A DNA stretch of 64,000 bases, taken from positions 186,001-250,000 of the forward strand of contig JAUIMM010002576.1 in the NCBI GenBank assembly GCA_031769625.1, read 5' to 3'. This document shows positions 11,301 to 25,254 of the stretch, one piece after another (position 1 is the first letter of the stretch; every line of letters begins with the position of its first letter). Below the pieces are notes generated by a model. It did not search any database, was not told the DNA's origin, and saw nothing but the letters and a program-made list of their open reading frames with translations. The position numbers and the translations under genes were made by a program. This DNA comes from Taudactylus pleione. Taxonomy: Eukaryota; Chordata; Amphibia; Anura; Myobatrachidae.

Positions 11301-14300
11301 CATGTCCCTGTATTATTACTATAGATATAAGTGATGTCACTGTGACACCCCCAGATCCCGTCACCTCCCCAGTCATGTCCCTGTATTATTACTATAGATA
11401 TAAGTGATGTCACTGTGACACCCCCAGATCCCCTCACCTCCCCAGTCATGTCCCTGTATTATTACTATAGATATAAGCGATGTCATTGTGACACTCCCAG
11501 ATCCCCTCACCTCCCCAGTCATGTCCCTGTATTATTACTATAGATATAAGCGATGTCACTGTGACGCCCCCAGATCCTCTCCCCTCCCCAGTCATGTCCC
11601 TGTATTATTACTATAGATATAAGCGATGTCACTGTGACGCCCCCAGATCCTCTCCCCTCCCGAGTCATGTCCCTGTATTATTACTATAGATATAAGCGAT
11701 GTCACTGTGACGCCCCCAGATCCCGTCACCTCCCCGGTCATGTCCCTGTATTATTACTATAGATATATAAGTGATGTCACTGTGACACTCCCAGATCCCC
11801 TCACCTCCCCGGTCATGTCCCTGTATTATTACTATAGATATAAGTGATGTCACTGTGACACTCCCAGATCCTCTCACCTCCCCGGTCATGTCCCTGTATT
11901 ATTACTATAGATATAAGTGATGTCACTGTGACACCCCCAGATCCCCTCACCTCCCCGGTCATGTCCCTGTATTATTACTATAGATATAAGTGATGTCACT
12001 GTGACACTCTCAGATCCCCTCACCTCCCCAGTCATGTCCCTGTATTATTACTATAGATATAAGTGATGTCACTGTGACAATCCCAGATCCCCTCACCTTC
12101 CCATTCATGTCCCTGTATTATTACTATAGATATAAGTGATGTCACTGTGACACTCCCAGATCCCCTCACCTCCCCAGTCATGTCCCTGTATTATTACTAT
12201 AGATATAAGTGACGTCACTGTGACACCCCCAGATCCCCTCACCTCCCCAGTCATGTCCCTGTATTATTACTATAGATATAAGTGATGTCACTGTGACACT
12301 CCCAGATCTCCTCACCTCCCCAGTCATGTCCCTGTATTATTACTATAGATGTAAGTGATGTCACTGTGACACTCCCAGATCTCCTCACCTCCCCAGTCAT
12401 GTCCCTGTATTATTACTATAGATGTAAGTGATGTCACTGTGACACTCCCAGATCCCCTCACCTCCCCAGTCATGTCCCTGTATTATTACTATAGATGTAA
12501 GTGATGTCACTGTGACACTCCCAGATCCCCTCACCTCCCCAGTCATGTCCCTGTATTATTACTATAGATATAAGTGATGTCACTGCATACACTACCAGAT
12601 CCCCTCACCTCCCCAGTCATGTTCCTGTATTATTACTATAGATGTAAGTGATGTCACTGTGACACTCCCAGATCCCCTCACCTCCCCAGTCATGTCCCTG
12701 TATTATTACTATAGATATAAGTGATGTCACTGTGACACTCCCAGATCCCCTCACCTCCCCAGTCATGTCCCTGTATTATTACTATAGATATATAAGTGAT
12801 GTCACTGTGACACTCCCAGATCCCCTCACCTCCCCAGTCATGTCCCTGTATTATTACTATAGATATAAGCGATGTCACTGTGACACTCCCAGATCCCCTC
12901 ACCTCCCCAGTCATGTCCCTGTATTATTACTATAGATATAAGTGATGCCACTGTGACGCCCCCAGATCCCCTCACCTCCCCAGTCATGTCCCTGTATTAT
13001 TACTATAGATATAAGTGATGTCACTGTGACGTCCCCAGATCCTCTCCCCTCCCCAGTCATGTCCCTGTATTATTACTATAGATATAAGTGATGTCACTGT
13101 GACACTCTCAGATCCTCTCACCTCCCCAGTCATGTCCCTGTATTATTACTATAGATATAAGTGATGTCACTGTGACACTCTCAGATCCTCTCACCTCCCC
13201 AGTCATGTCCCTGTATTATTACTATAGATATAAGTGATGTCACTGTGACATTCCCAGATCCCCTCACCTCCCCAGTCATGTCCCTGTATTATTACTATAG
13301 ATATAAGTGATGTCACTGTGACACTCCCAGATCCTCTCACCTCCCCAGTCATGTCCCTGTATTATTACTATAGATATATAAGTGATGTCACTGTGACACT
13401 CCCAGATCCCCTCACCTCCCCAGTCATGTCCCTGTATTATTACTATAGATATATAAGTGATGTCACTGTGACACTCCCAGATCCCCTCACCTCCCCAGTC
13501 ATGTCCCTGTATTATTACTATAGATATAAGTGATGTCACTGTGACACTCCCAGATCCCCTCATCTCCCCAGTCATGTCCCTGTATTATTACTATAGATAT
13601 AAGTGATGTCACTGTGACCCTCCCAGATCCCCTCACCTCCTCAGTCATGTCCCTGTATTATTACTATAGATATAAGTGATGTCACTGTGACACCCCCAGA
13701 TCCCCTCACCTCCCCAGTCATGTCCCTGTATTATTACTATAGATATAAGTGATGTCACTGTGACACTCCCAGATCCCCTCATCTCCCCAGTCATGTCCCT
13801 GTATTATTACTATAGATATAAGTGATGTCACTGTGACACTCCCAGATCCCCTCATCTCCCCAGTCATGTCCCTGTATTATTACTATAGATATAAGTGATG
13901 TCACTGTGACACTCCCAGATCCCCTCATCTCCCCAGTCATGTCCCTGTATTATTACTATAGATATAAGTGATGTCACTGTGACACTCCCAGATCCTCTCA
14001 CCTCCCCAGTCATGTCCCTGTATTATTACTATAGATATAAGTGATGTCACTGTGACACCCCCAGATCCCCTCACCTCCCCAGTCATGTCCCTGTATTATT
14101 ACTATAGATATAAGTGATGTCACTGTGACACCCCCAGATCCCCTCACCTCCCCAGTCATGTCCCTGTATTATTACTATAGATATAAGTGATGACACTGTG
14201 ACACCCCCAGATCCCCTCACCACCCCAGTCATGTCCCTGTATTATTACTATAGATATAAGTGATGTCACTGTGACACTCCCAGATCCCCTCACCTCCCCA

Positions 14301-17300
14301 GCCATGTCCCTGTATTATTACTATAGATATAAGTGATGTCACTGTGACACTCCCAGATCCCCTCACCTCCAGTCATGTCCCTGTATTATTACTATAGATA
14401 TAAGTGATGTCACTGTGACACTCCCAGATCCTCTCACTCCCCCAATCATGTCCCTGTATTATTACTATAGATATAAGTGATGTCACTGTTACACCCCCAG
14501 ATCCCCTCACCTCCCCAGTCATGTCCCTGTATTATTACTATAGATATAAGCGATGTCACTGTGACACTCCCAGATCCTCTCACTCCCCCAATCATGTCCC
14601 TGTATTATTACTATAGATATAAGTGATGTCACTGTTACACCCCCAGATCCCCTCACCTCCCCAGTCATGTCCCTGTATTATTACTATAGATATAAGCGAT
14701 GTCACTGTGACACTCCCAGATCCTCTCACCCCCCCAATCATGTCCCTGTATTATTACTATAGATATAAGTGATGTCACTGTGACACCCCCAGATCCCCTC
14801 ACCTCCCCAGTCATGTCCCTGTATTATTACTATAGATATAAGTGATGTCACTGTGACACTCCCAGATCCTCTCACCTCCCCAGTCATGTCCCTGTATTAT
14901 TACTATAGATATAAGTGATGTCACTGTGACACTCCCAGATCCCCTCACCTCCCCAGTCATGTCCCTGTATTATTACTATAGATATAAGTGATGTCACTGT
15001 GACACTCCCAGATCCCCTCACCTCCCCAGTCATGTCCCTGTATTATTACTATAGATATAAGCGATGTCACTGTGACACTCCCAGATCCCCTCACCTCCCC
15101 AGTCATGTCCCTGTATTATTACTATAGATATAAGCGATGTCACTGTGACACTCCCAGATCCCCTCACCTCCCCAGTCATGTCCCTGTATTATTACTATAG
15201 ATATAAGCGATGTCACTGTGACACTCCCAGATCCCCTCACCTCCCCAGTCATGTCCCTGTATTATTACTATAGATATAAGTGATGTCACTGTGACACCCC
15301 CAGATCCTCTCACCTCCCCAGTCATGTCCCTGTATTATTACTATAAATATAAGTGATGTCACTGTGACACCCCCAGATCCTCTCACCTCCCCAGTCATGT
15401 CCCTGTATTATTACTATAGATATATGTGATGTCACTGTGACACCCCCAGTCCTCTCACCTCCCCAGTCATGTCCGTGTATTATTACTATAGATATAAGCG
15501 ATGTCACTTTTACACCCCCAGATCCCCTCACCTCCCCAGTCATGTCCCTGTATTATTACTATAGATATAAGTGATGTCACTGTGACACTCCCAGATCCCC
15601 TCACCTCCCCAGTCATGTCCCTGTATTATTACTATAGATATAAGTGATATAACTGTGACACTCCCAAATTCCCTCACCTCCCCAGTCATGTCCCTGTATT
15701 ATTACTATAGATATAAGTGATGTCACTGTGACACTCCCAAATCCCCACACCTCCCCAGTCATGTCCCTGTATTATTACTATAGATATAAGTGATGTCACT
15801 GTGACACTCCCAGATCCCCTCACTTCCCCAGTCATGTCCCTGTATTATTACTATAGATATAAGTGATGTCACTGTGACACTCCCAGATCCCCTCACCTCC
15901 CCAGTCATGTCCCTGTATTATTACTATAGATATAAGTGATGTCACTGTGACACTCCCAGATCCCCTCACCTCCCCAGTCATGTCCCTGTATTATTACTAT
16001 AGATATAAGTGATGTCACTGTGACACTCCCAGATCCCCTCACCTCCCCAGTCATGTCCCTGTATTATTACTATAGATATAAGTGATGTCACTGTGACACT
16101 CCCAGATCCCCTCACCTCCCCAGTCATGTCCCTGTATTATTACTATAGATATAAGTGATGTCACTGTGACACTCCCAGATCCCCTCACCTCCCCGGTCAT
16201 GTCCGTGTATTATTACTATAGATATAAGTGATGTCACTGTGACACTCCCAGATTCCCTTACCTCCCCAGTCATGTCCGTGTATTATTACTATAGATATAA
16301 GTGATGTCACTGTGACACTCCCAGGTCCCCTCACCTCCCCAGTCATGTCCCTGTATTATTACTATGGATATGTGATGTCACTGTGACACCCTCAGATCCC
16401 CTCACCTCCCCAGTCATGTCCCTGTATTATTACTATAGATATAAGTGATGTCACTGTGACAGTCCCAGATCTCCTCACCTCCAGTCATGTCCCTGTATTA
16501 TTACTATAGATATAAGTGATGTCACTGTGACACTCCCAGATTCCCTCACCTCCCCAGTCATGTTCCTGTATTATTACTATAGATGTAAGTGATGTCACTG
16601 TGACACTCCCAGATCCCCTCACCTCCCCAGTCATGTCCCTGTATTATTACTATAGATATAAGTGATGTCACTGTGACACCCCCAGATCCCCTCACCTCCC
16701 CAGTCATGTCCCTGTATTATTACTATAGATATAAGTGATGTCACTGTGACACCCCCAGATCCCCTCACCTCCCCAGTCATGTCCCTGTATTATTACTATA
16801 GATAAAAGTGATGTCACTGTGACACTCCCAGATCCTCTCACCTCCCCAGTCATGTCCTTGTATTATTACTATAGATATAAGTGATGTCACTGTGACACTT
16901 CCAGATCCCCTCACCTCCCCAGTCATGTCCCTGTATTATTACTATAGATATAAGTGATGTCACTGTGACACTCCCAGATCACCTCCCCAGTCATGTCCCT
17001 GTATTATTACTATAGATATAAGTGATGTCACTGTGACACTCCCAGATCCCCTCACCTCCCCAGTCATGTCCCTGTATTATTACTATAGATATAAGTGATG
17101 TCACTGTGACACTCTCAGATCCCCTCACCTCCCCAGTCATGTCCCTGTATTATTACTATAGATATAAGTGATGTCACTGTGACACTCCCAGATCCCTCTC
17201 ACCTCCCCAGTCATGTCCCTGTATTATTACTATAGATATAAGTGATGTCACTGTGACACTCCCAGGTCCCCTCACCTCCCCAGTCATGTCCCTGTATTAT

Positions 17301-20300
17301 TACTATAGATATAAGTGATGTCACTGTTACACCCCCAGATCCCCTCACCTCCCCAGTCATGTCCCTGTATTATTACTATAGATATAAGTGATGTCACTGT
17401 GACACTCCCAGATCCCCTCACCTCCCCAGTCATGTCCCTGTATTATTACTATAGATATAAGTGATATAACTGTGACACTCCCAAATTACCTCACCTCCCC
17501 AGTCATGTCCCTGTATTATTACTATAGATATAAGTGATGTCACTGTGACACTCCCAAATCCCCACACCTCCCCAGTCATGTCCCTGTATTATTACTATAG
17601 ATATAAGTGATGTCACTGTGACACTCCCAGATCCCCTCACCTCCCCAGTCATGTCCCTGTATTATTACTATAGATATAAGTGATGTCACTGTGACACTCC
17701 CAGATCCCCTCACCTCCCCAGTCATGTCCCTGTATTATTACTATAGATATAAGTGATGTCACTGTGACACTCCCAGATCCCCTCACCTCCCCAGTCATGT
17801 CCCTGTATTATTACTATAGATATAAGTGATGTCACTGTGACACTCCCAGATCCTCTCACCTCCCCAGTCATGTCCGTGTATTATTACTATAGATATAAGT
17901 GATGTCACTGTGACACTCCCACATTCCCTCACCTCCCCAGTCATGTCCGTGTATTATTACTATAGATATAAGTGATGTCACTGTGACACTCCCAGGTCCC
18001 CTCACCTCCCTAGTCATGTCCCTGTATTATTACTATGGATATGTGATGTCACTGTGACACCCTCAGATCCCCTCACCTCCCCAGTCATGTCCCAGTATTA
18101 TTACTATAGATATAAGTGATGTCACTGTGACAGTCCCAGATCTCCTCACCTCCAGTCATGTCCCTGTATTATTACTATAGATATAAGTGATGTCACTGTA
18201 ACACTCCCAAATTCCCTCACCTCCCCAGTCATGTTCCTGTATTATTACTATAGATGTAAGTGATGTCACTGTGACACTCCCAGATCCCCTCACCTCCCCA
18301 GTCATGTCCCTGTATTATTACTATAGATATAAGTGATGTCACTGTGACACCCCCAGATCCCCTCACCTCCCCAGTCATGTCCCTGTATTATTACTATAGA
18401 TATAAGTGATGTCACTGTGACACTCCCAGATTCCCTCACCTCCCCAGTCATGTCTGAGTATTATTACTATAGATATAAGTGATGTCACTGTGACACCCCC
18501 AGATCCCCTCACCTCCTCAGTCATGTCCCTGTATTATTACTATAGATATAAGTGATGTCACTGTGACACTTCCAGATCCCCTCACCTCCCCAGTCATGTC
18601 CCTGTATTATTACTATAGATATAAGTGATGTCACTGTGACACTCCCAGATCACCTCCCCAGTCATGTCCCTGTATTATTACTATAGATATAAGTGATGTC
18701 ACTGTGACACTCCCAGATCCCCTCACCTCCCCAGTCATGTCCCTGTATTATTACTATAGATATAAGTGATGTCACTGTGACACTCTCAGATCCCCTCACC
18801 TCCCCAGTCATGTCCCTGTATTATTACTATAGATATAAGTGATGTCACTGTGACACTCCCAGATCCCTCTCACCTCCCCAGTCATGTCCCTGTATTATTA
18901 CTATAGATATAAGTGATGTCACTGTGACACTCCCAGGTCCCCTCACCTCCCCAGTCATGTCCCTGTATTATTACTATAGATATAAGTGATGTCACTGTTA
19001 CACCCCCAGATCCCCTCACCTCCCCAGTCATGTCCCTGTATTATTACTATAGATATAAGTGATGTCACTGTGACACTCCCAGATCCCCTCACCTCCCCAG
19101 TCATGTCCTTGTATTATTACTATAGATATAAGTGATGTCACTGTGACAGTCCCAGATCTCCTCACCTCCAGTCATGTCCCTGTATTATTACTATAGATAT
19201 AAGTGATGTCACTGTGACACTCCCAGATTCCCTCACCTCCCCAGTCATGTTCCTGTATTATTACTATAGATGTAAGTGATGTCACTGTGACACTCCCAGA
19301 TCCTCTCACCTCCCCAGTCATGTCCCTGTATTATTACTATAGATATAAGTGATGTCACTGTGACACTCCCAGATCCCCTCACCTCCCCAGTCATGTCCCT
19401 GTATTATTACTATAGATATAAGTGATGTCACTGTGACACTCTCAGATCCCCTCACCTCCCCAGTCATGTCCCTGTATTATTACTATAGATATAAGTGATG
19501 TCACTGTGACACTCCCAGATCCCTCTCACCTCCCCAGTCATGTCCCTGTATTATTACTATAGATATAAGTGATGTCACTGTGACACTCCCAGGTCCCCTC
19601 ACCTCCCCAGTCATGTCCCTGTATTATTACTATAGATATAAGTGATGTCACTGTTACACCCCCAGATCCCCTCACCTCCCCAGTCATGTCCCTGTATTAT
19701 TACTATAGATATAAGTGATGTCACTGTGACACTCCCAGATCCCCTCACCTCCCCAGTCATGTCCTTGTATTATTACTATAGATATAAGTGATGTCACTGT
19801 GACAGTCCCAGATCTCCTCACCTCCAGTCATGTCCCTGTATTATTACTATAGATATAAGTGATGTCACTGTGACACTCCCAGATTCCCTCACCTCCCCAG
19901 TCATGTTCCTGTATTATTACTATAGATGTAAGTGATGTCACTGTGACACTCCCAGATCCTCTCACCTCCCCAGTCATGTCCCTGTATTATTACTATAGAT
20001 ATAAGTGATGTCACTGTGACACCCCCAGATCCCCTCACCTCCCCAGTCATGTCCCTGTATTATTACTATAGATATAAGTGATGTCACTGTGACACCCCCA
20101 GATCCCCTCACCTCCCCAGTCATGTCCCTGTATTATTACTATAGATATAAGTGATGTCACTGTGACACCCCCAGATCCCCTCACCTCCCCAGTCATGTCC
20201 CTGTATTATTACTATAGATATAAGTGATGTCACTGTGACACCCCCAGATCCCCTCACCTCCCCAGTCATGTCCCTGTATTATTACTATAGATATAAGTGA

Positions 20301-21467
20301 TGTCACTGTGACACCCCCAGACTCTCTCACCTCCCCAGTCATGTCCCTGTATTATTACTATAGATATAAGTGATGTCACTGTGACACCCCCAGATCCCCT
20401 CACCTCCCCAGTCATGTCCCTGTATTATTACTATAGATATAAGTGATGTCACTGTGACACTCCCAGATCCCCTCACCTCCCCAGTCATGTCCCTGTATTA
20501 TTACTATAGATATATGTGATGTCACTGTGACACTCCCAGATCCCCTCACCTCCCCAGTCATGTCCCTGTATTATTACTATAGATATATAAGTGATGTCAC
20601 AGTGACAAGCCCAGATCCCCCTCACCTCCCCAGTCATGTCCCTGTATTATTACTATAGATATAAGTAATGTCACTGTGACACTCCCAGATCCCCTCACCT
20701 CCCCAGTCATGTCCCTGTATTATTACTATAGATATAAGTGATGTCACTGTGACACTCCCAGATCCCCTCACCTCCCAGTCATGTCCCTGTATTATTACTA
20801 TAGATATAAGTGATGTCACTGTGACCCTCCCAGATCCCCTCACCTCCCCAGTCATGTCCCTGTATTATTACTATAGATATAAGTGATGTCACTGTGACAC
20901 TCCCAGATCCTCTCACCTCCCCAGTCATGTCCCTGTATTATTACTATAGATATAAGTGATGTCACTGTGACACCCCCAGATCCCGTCACCTCCCCAGTCA
21001 TGTCCCTGTATTATTACTATAGATATAAGTGATGTCACTGTGACACCCCCAGATCCCCTCACCTCCCCAGTCATGTCCCTGTATTATTACTACAGATATA
21101 AGCGATGTCACTGTGACACTCCCAGATCCCCTCACCTCCCCAGTCATGTCCCTGTATTATTATAATAGATATAAGCGATGTCACTGTGACACCCCCAGAT
21201 CCCCTCACCTCCCCAGTCATGTCCCTGTATTATTACTATAGATATAAGTGATGTCACTGTGACACTCCCAGATCCCCTCACCTCCCCAGTCATGTCCCTG
21301 TATTATTACTATAGATATAAGTGATGTCACTGTGACACTCCCAGATCCTCTCACCTCCCCAGTCATGTCCCTGTATTATTACTATTGATATAAGCGATGT
21401 CACTGTGACACTCCCAGATCCTCTCACCTCCCCAGTCATGTCCCTGTATTATTACTATAGATATAAG
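8306..21467 (-). repeat. 73-bp minisatellite, left block (about 180 units), intron 1 of locus A
   Basis: Head-to-tail units of 73 bp, with occasional 68-75 bp variants. Each contains CCCCTCACCTCCCCAGTCAT, TGTATTATTACTATAGATAT and AAGTGATGTCACTGTGACA. On the minus strand each unit holds GACATGACTGGGGAG|GTGAGG, which copies the end of exon 1 and its splice donor (CTGACTGGGGAG|GTGAGA) but with CTG changed to ATG. Higher-order blocks are visible: the variant GTCCCAGATCTCCTCACC recurs near 16462, 18132, 19147 and 19805, and a GATCCCTCTCACC variant near 17190, 18870 and 19520. The block is interrupted at 21467/27060 by the hAT element. Its last 8 bp (21460-21467) are the left target duplication. 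Confidence 0.96.
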
Positions 21468-21487
21468 TAGGGGTGTGCACCGGCCAC

Positions 21488-21612
21488 TTTTCGTGTTTTG
21501 TGTTTTGGTTTTGGATCTGGATCTTTCTTCGTGTTTTGGATCTGGATTGGTTTTGCCAAAACCACCCTTCCGTGTTTTGGGTTCTGGGTTTTGTGTTTTG
21601 GATCTGTATTTT
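21488..21612. repeat. Left subterminal motif cluster of the hAT element
   Basis: Within about 120 bp the motif GTGTTTTG occurs repeatedly, often followed by GGATCTGGAT or GGTT. hAT transposases are known to bind short subterminal repeats near each end. The right end has a different cluster of CGGATC/CGAACC-type motifs (about 26950-27050). Binding is inferred from position only. Confidence 0.55.
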
Positions 21613-22102
21613 TTTTTTAAAAAGCATAAAAACAGCTAAAATCACAGAATTTGTTGGTTTCTCTGCTCCTATGCTATTATTAACCTCAATAACCTTAATT
21701 TCCACTCATTTCCAGTCTATTCTGAACACCTCACACCTCACAATAGTGTTTTCATGTCCAAAAGGTTGCACCGAGGTAGCTGGATGACTATGCTAAGCGA
21801 CACGAGTGGGCGGCACAAACACGTGAGCCATCTAGGAGTGACACTGCAGTGGCAGACAGGATGGCAGTTAGAAAAACTAGGCCCCAAACTGTACATAATG
21901 CAAAGAAAAAAAAGAAGTGCAAGATGGAATTGTCCTTGGGCCCTCCCACCCACCCTTATGTTGTATAAACAGGACATGCACACTTTAACAAATCAATCAT
22001 TTCAGCGCCAGGGTCTGCCACACAACTGTGGCTGAAATGATTGGTTCGTTTGGGCCCCCACAAAACAAGCTGGCAATTAATGTGTCCCTGCACAAACTGG
22101 CT
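21613..22102 (-). other. 3' untranslated/spacer part of the hAT element
   Basis: Non-coding interval between the transposase stop and the left subterminal motifs. No canonical AATAAA signal was found on the minus strand. Nothing else recognised. Confidence 0.5.
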
Positions 22103-25100
22103 CTACGGAGGCAAGATGTCATCCTCATCCTCCTCATCCACCGATTCCTCACCCTCTTCAGTGTGTACATCCTCATCCTCACAAAGTATTAACTCGTCCC
22201 CACTTGAATCCACCACCACAGGTCCCTCTGTACCTTCTGGAGGCTGGTCTCCCTGGAAGAGCTGATAATTCATTTTGATGAACATCATCTTCTCCACATT
22301 CTGTGGAAGCAACCTCCTACGCCTTTCGCTGACAAGGTTCCCGGCTGCACTAAACACTCTTTCGGAGTACACACTGGAGGGGGGGCAACTCAGGTAAAAT
22401 AGAGCCAGCTTGTACAGGGGCCTCCAAATTGCCTCTTTTTCCTGCCAGTACAGGTATGGACTGTCTGACATGCCTACTTGGATGCTGTCACCGATGTAAT
22501 CCTCCACCATTCTGTCAATGGTGACAGTATCATATGCAGTGACAGTAGACATGTCAGAAATTGTTGCCAGGTCCTTCAGTCCGGACCAGATGTCCAAACT
22601 TGGTCCTGCCTGCCCTGCATCACCGCCAGCGGGTTGCTTAGGATACCTAAGTTTTTTCCTGGCAGCCCCAGTTGCGGGAGAAAATGAAGAAGGAGCCGTT
22701 GACGTGTCACGTTCCGCTTCAGCTGACAGTGTGCTCACCAGCAGGTCTTTGCACCTCTGCAGGCTTGTGTCGGCCGGAAAGAGAGACACCACATAGGCTT
22801 TAAACCTAGGATCAAGCACGGTGGCCAAAATGTAGTGGTCTGATTTCAACAGATTGACCACCCTGGAATCCTGGCAAAGCGAATGAAGGGCTTCATCCAC
22901 AAGTCCCACATGCCGAGCGGAATCGCTCTGTCTTAGCTCCTCCTTCACTTTCTCCAGCTGCTTCTGCAAAAGCCTGATGAGGGGAATGACCTGACTCAAG
23001 CTGGCTGTGTCTGAACTGACTTCACGTGTGGCAAGTTCGAAGGGCTGGAGAACCTTGCACAACACGGAAATCATTTTCCACTGCGCTTGAGTCAGGTGCA
23101 TACCCCCTCCTTTGCCTATGTCATAGGTGGATGTATAGGCTTGTATGGCCTTTTGCTGCTCCTCCATCCTCTGAAGCATATAGAGGGTTGAGTTCCACCG
23201 CATCACAACCTCTTGCTTCAGGTGATGGCGGGGCAGGTTCAAGAGTGTTTGCTGGCGCTCCAGTCTTCGGCACGCAGTCGCTGAATGGCGAAAGTGGCCA
23301 GAAATTTTTCGGGCCACCCAAAGCGTCTCCTGCACGCCCCTGTCGCTTTTCAGAAAATTCTGCACCACCAAGTTTATTGTGTGAGCAAAACATGGGACGT
23401 GCTGGAATTTGCCCAGATGTAATGCCCGCACAATATTGGTGGCGTTGTCAGATATCACAAATCCCCAGGAGAGTCTAAGTGGGGTAAGCCACTGGGCGAT
23501 GATTTCCCTCAGTTTCTCTAAGAGGTTGTCGGCGGTGTGCCTCTTACTGAAACCGGTGATACACAGCGTAGCCTGCCTTGTAACGAGCTGGCGTTTCTGA
23601 GATGCTGCTACTGGTGACGCTGCTGCTGTTGCTGCGTAAGGTGATACATCTACCCAGTGGGCTGTCACAGTCATATAGTCCTTAGTCTGCCCTGTTCCAC
23701 TTGTCCACATGTCCGTGGTTAAGTGGACATTGTGTACAACGGCATTTTTCAGGACACTGAGGACACTTTTTCTGACGTTTCTGTACAGTCTCGGTATCGC
23801 CTGCCTAGTGAAGTGGAATCTAGACGGGATTTGGAACCGGGGACACACTACCTCCATCAATTGTCTAAATCCCACTGCACTAATGGCGGATACCGGATGC
23901 ACGTCTAACACCAACATAGCAGTCAAGGCCTCAGTTATACGTTTTGCTTCAGGATGACTGCTGTCGTACTTCATCCTCCTCGCTAAGGACTGTTGGAGGG
24001 TCAATTGTTTAGTAAAAGTAGTGGTGTTCCTACTTCCTCTCTGGGATGATGAACGACTCCCAGCAGCAGCAACAGCAGCAGCGGCAGCAGTAGGCGTAGC
24101 AATGCAGGATCCTCCAGAGGAATCCCGGATAGGAGAGTCAGTCATGCCAGTGACATGGCCTGCAGGACTACTTCCGATCCTGACTAAGGAGGAAATTGAC
24201 GAGGAGGGAGTTGACGGTGTGGTTTGCAGGCGCTTGGATACAACAGGACAACGGGATTTAGGTGTCCCTGGACTGCTTACGGTCTTAGCCAAAGTTTCTG
24301 AACTTGACAGTAACTTTTTATGAACGCGCTGCAGGTGCCGTATAAGGGAGGATGTTCCTAGGTGGTTGACGTCCCTACCCCTACTTATTTCACCTTTACA
24401 TATGGTACATATGGCAAGACAGTTGTTGTCCGGATTTGGATAGAAATATTGCCAGACCAAAGAGGTGGAATGTTTGGTCTTCTGCCCAGGCATGACCGTG
24501 ATGGGCTTTTTCATCCCACGGACAACAACTGTCTCCCCCGGAGCCTGATTTAAACAAACCGCATCACCATCAGAATCCTCCTCGCCAACTTCCTCCTCAG
24601 CGCCAGCTACACCAGTATCCTCATCCTGTTGTACTTCAACAGTGACATCTTCAATTTGCATATCAGCAAGTGGACTGTGGGTGCTCCTTTCAGCACTTGC
24701 AGGGGGCGTGCAAATGGTGGAAAGAGCCACCTCTTCCCGTCCAGTGCTGGGAAGGTCAGGCATCGCAACCACCACCACACTTGGACTCTCCTTGGGGATT
24801 TGTGATATCTTCTTAGAAAGCACAGTTCTTCGCTGTGCTTTTGCCAGCTTAACTCTTTTGATTTTTTTAGTGGGAGGAGGGCTTCCATCGTCATGTGAAG
24901 CTGAACCACTAGTCATGAACATACTAGGGATCGACCTTAGCCGTTCCTTGCCACTCCGTGTCGTAAATGGCATATTGGCAAGTTTACGTTTCTCTTCAGC
25001 TGATTTAAATGTCTTTTTCAAGGTCATTTTCCTGAACTTTGCCATTTGGGATTGTATGTGCCCTCTACTATGACATTGGGCATCGGCCTTGGCAGACGAC

Positions 25101-25216
25101 GTTGATGGCATGTTATCGTCTATGTCATGACTAGTGGCAGCAGCTTCAGCACTAGGAGGAAGTGGTTCTTGATCTTTCTCTATTTTATTTTTATCGGAGA
25201 AAGTTTGGTCCTCCAT
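22103..25216 (-). CDS. hAT transposase with BED zinc finger, 1037 aa, intact
   Basis: A DNA transposase that would cut and paste the enclosing element in the nucleus. An N-terminal acidic/serine-rich tail of about 240 residues includes a basic stretch (KKIKRVKLAKAQRR, residues 117-130) likely to be a nuclear signal. A BED finger follows at about 251-300 (WQYF, then Cys270/Cys273 and His294/His299). The RNase H-like core shows LTTDMWTS with Asp502, VISDNATN with Asp590, CFAHTINLVVQ at 609-619 and MRWNST at 672-677. The C-terminal hAT dimerisation motif SERVFSAAG starts near 951 and is followed by LVSERRRRLLP and an acidic tail. Length and order fit ZBED-like hAT transposases. No internal stop or frameshift. 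The first Met (MEDQTF) is taken because it follows the repeat-rich leader. The third catalytic acid was not placed. Confidence 0.93.
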   Translation of the reverse strand: MEDQTFSDKNKIEKDQEPLPPSAEAAATSHDIDDNMPSTSSAKADAQCHSRGHIQSQMAKFRKMTLKKTFKSAEEKRKLANMPFTTRSGKERLRSIPSMFMTSGSASHDDGSPPPTKKIKRVKLAKAQRRTVLSKKISQIPKESPSVVVVAMPDLPSTGREEVALSTICTPPASAERSTHSPLADMQIEDVTVEVQQDEDTGVAGAEEEVGEEDSDGDAVCLNQAPGETVVVRGMKKPITVMPGQKTKHSTSLVWQYFYPNPDNNCLAICTICKGEISRGRDVNHLGTSSLIRHLQRVHKKLLSSSETLAKTVSSPGTPKSRCPVVSKRLQTTPSTPSSSISSLVRIGSSPAGHVTGMTDSPIRDSSGGSCIATPTAAAAAVAAAGSRSSSQRGSRNTTTFTKQLTLQQSLARRMKYDSSHPEAKRITEALTAMLVLDVHPVSAISAVGFRQLMEVVCPRFQIPSRFHFTRQAIPRLYRNVRKSVLSVLKNAVVHNVHLTTDMWTSGTGQTKDYMTVTAHWVDVSPYAATAAASPVAASQKRQLVTRQATLCITGFSKRHTADNLLEKLREIIAQWLTPLRLSWGFVISDNATNIVRALHLGKFQHVPCFAHTINLVVQNFLKSDRGVQETLWVARKISGHFRHSATACRRLERQQTLLNLPRHHLKQEVVMRWNSTLYMLQRMEEQQKAIQAYTSTYDIGKGGGMHLTQAQWKMISVLCKVLQPFELATREVSSDTASLSQVIPLIRLLQKQLEKVKEELRQSDSARHVGLVDEALHSLCQDSRVVNLLKSDHYILATVLDPRFKAYVVSLFPADTSLQRCKDLLVSTLSAEAERDTSTAPSSFSPATGAARKKLRYPKQPAGGDAGQAGPSLDIWSGLKDLATISDMSTVTAYDTVTIDRMVEDYIGDSIQVGMSDSPYLYWQEKEAIWRPLYKLALFYLSCPPSSVYSERVFSAAGNLVSERRRRLLPQNVEKMMFIKMNYQLFQGDQPPEGTEGPVVVDSSGDELILCEDEDVHTEEGEESVDEEDEDDILPP

Positions 25217-25254
25217 TTATGTTATATCGATTTGATATATACGTGCGGCTAAAC

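Noticed and set aside
8306..21467. CRISPR-like regular spacing in the arrays
   Set aside because: Units are contiguous with no unique spacers, the context is eukaryotic with introns, and no cas genes are present.
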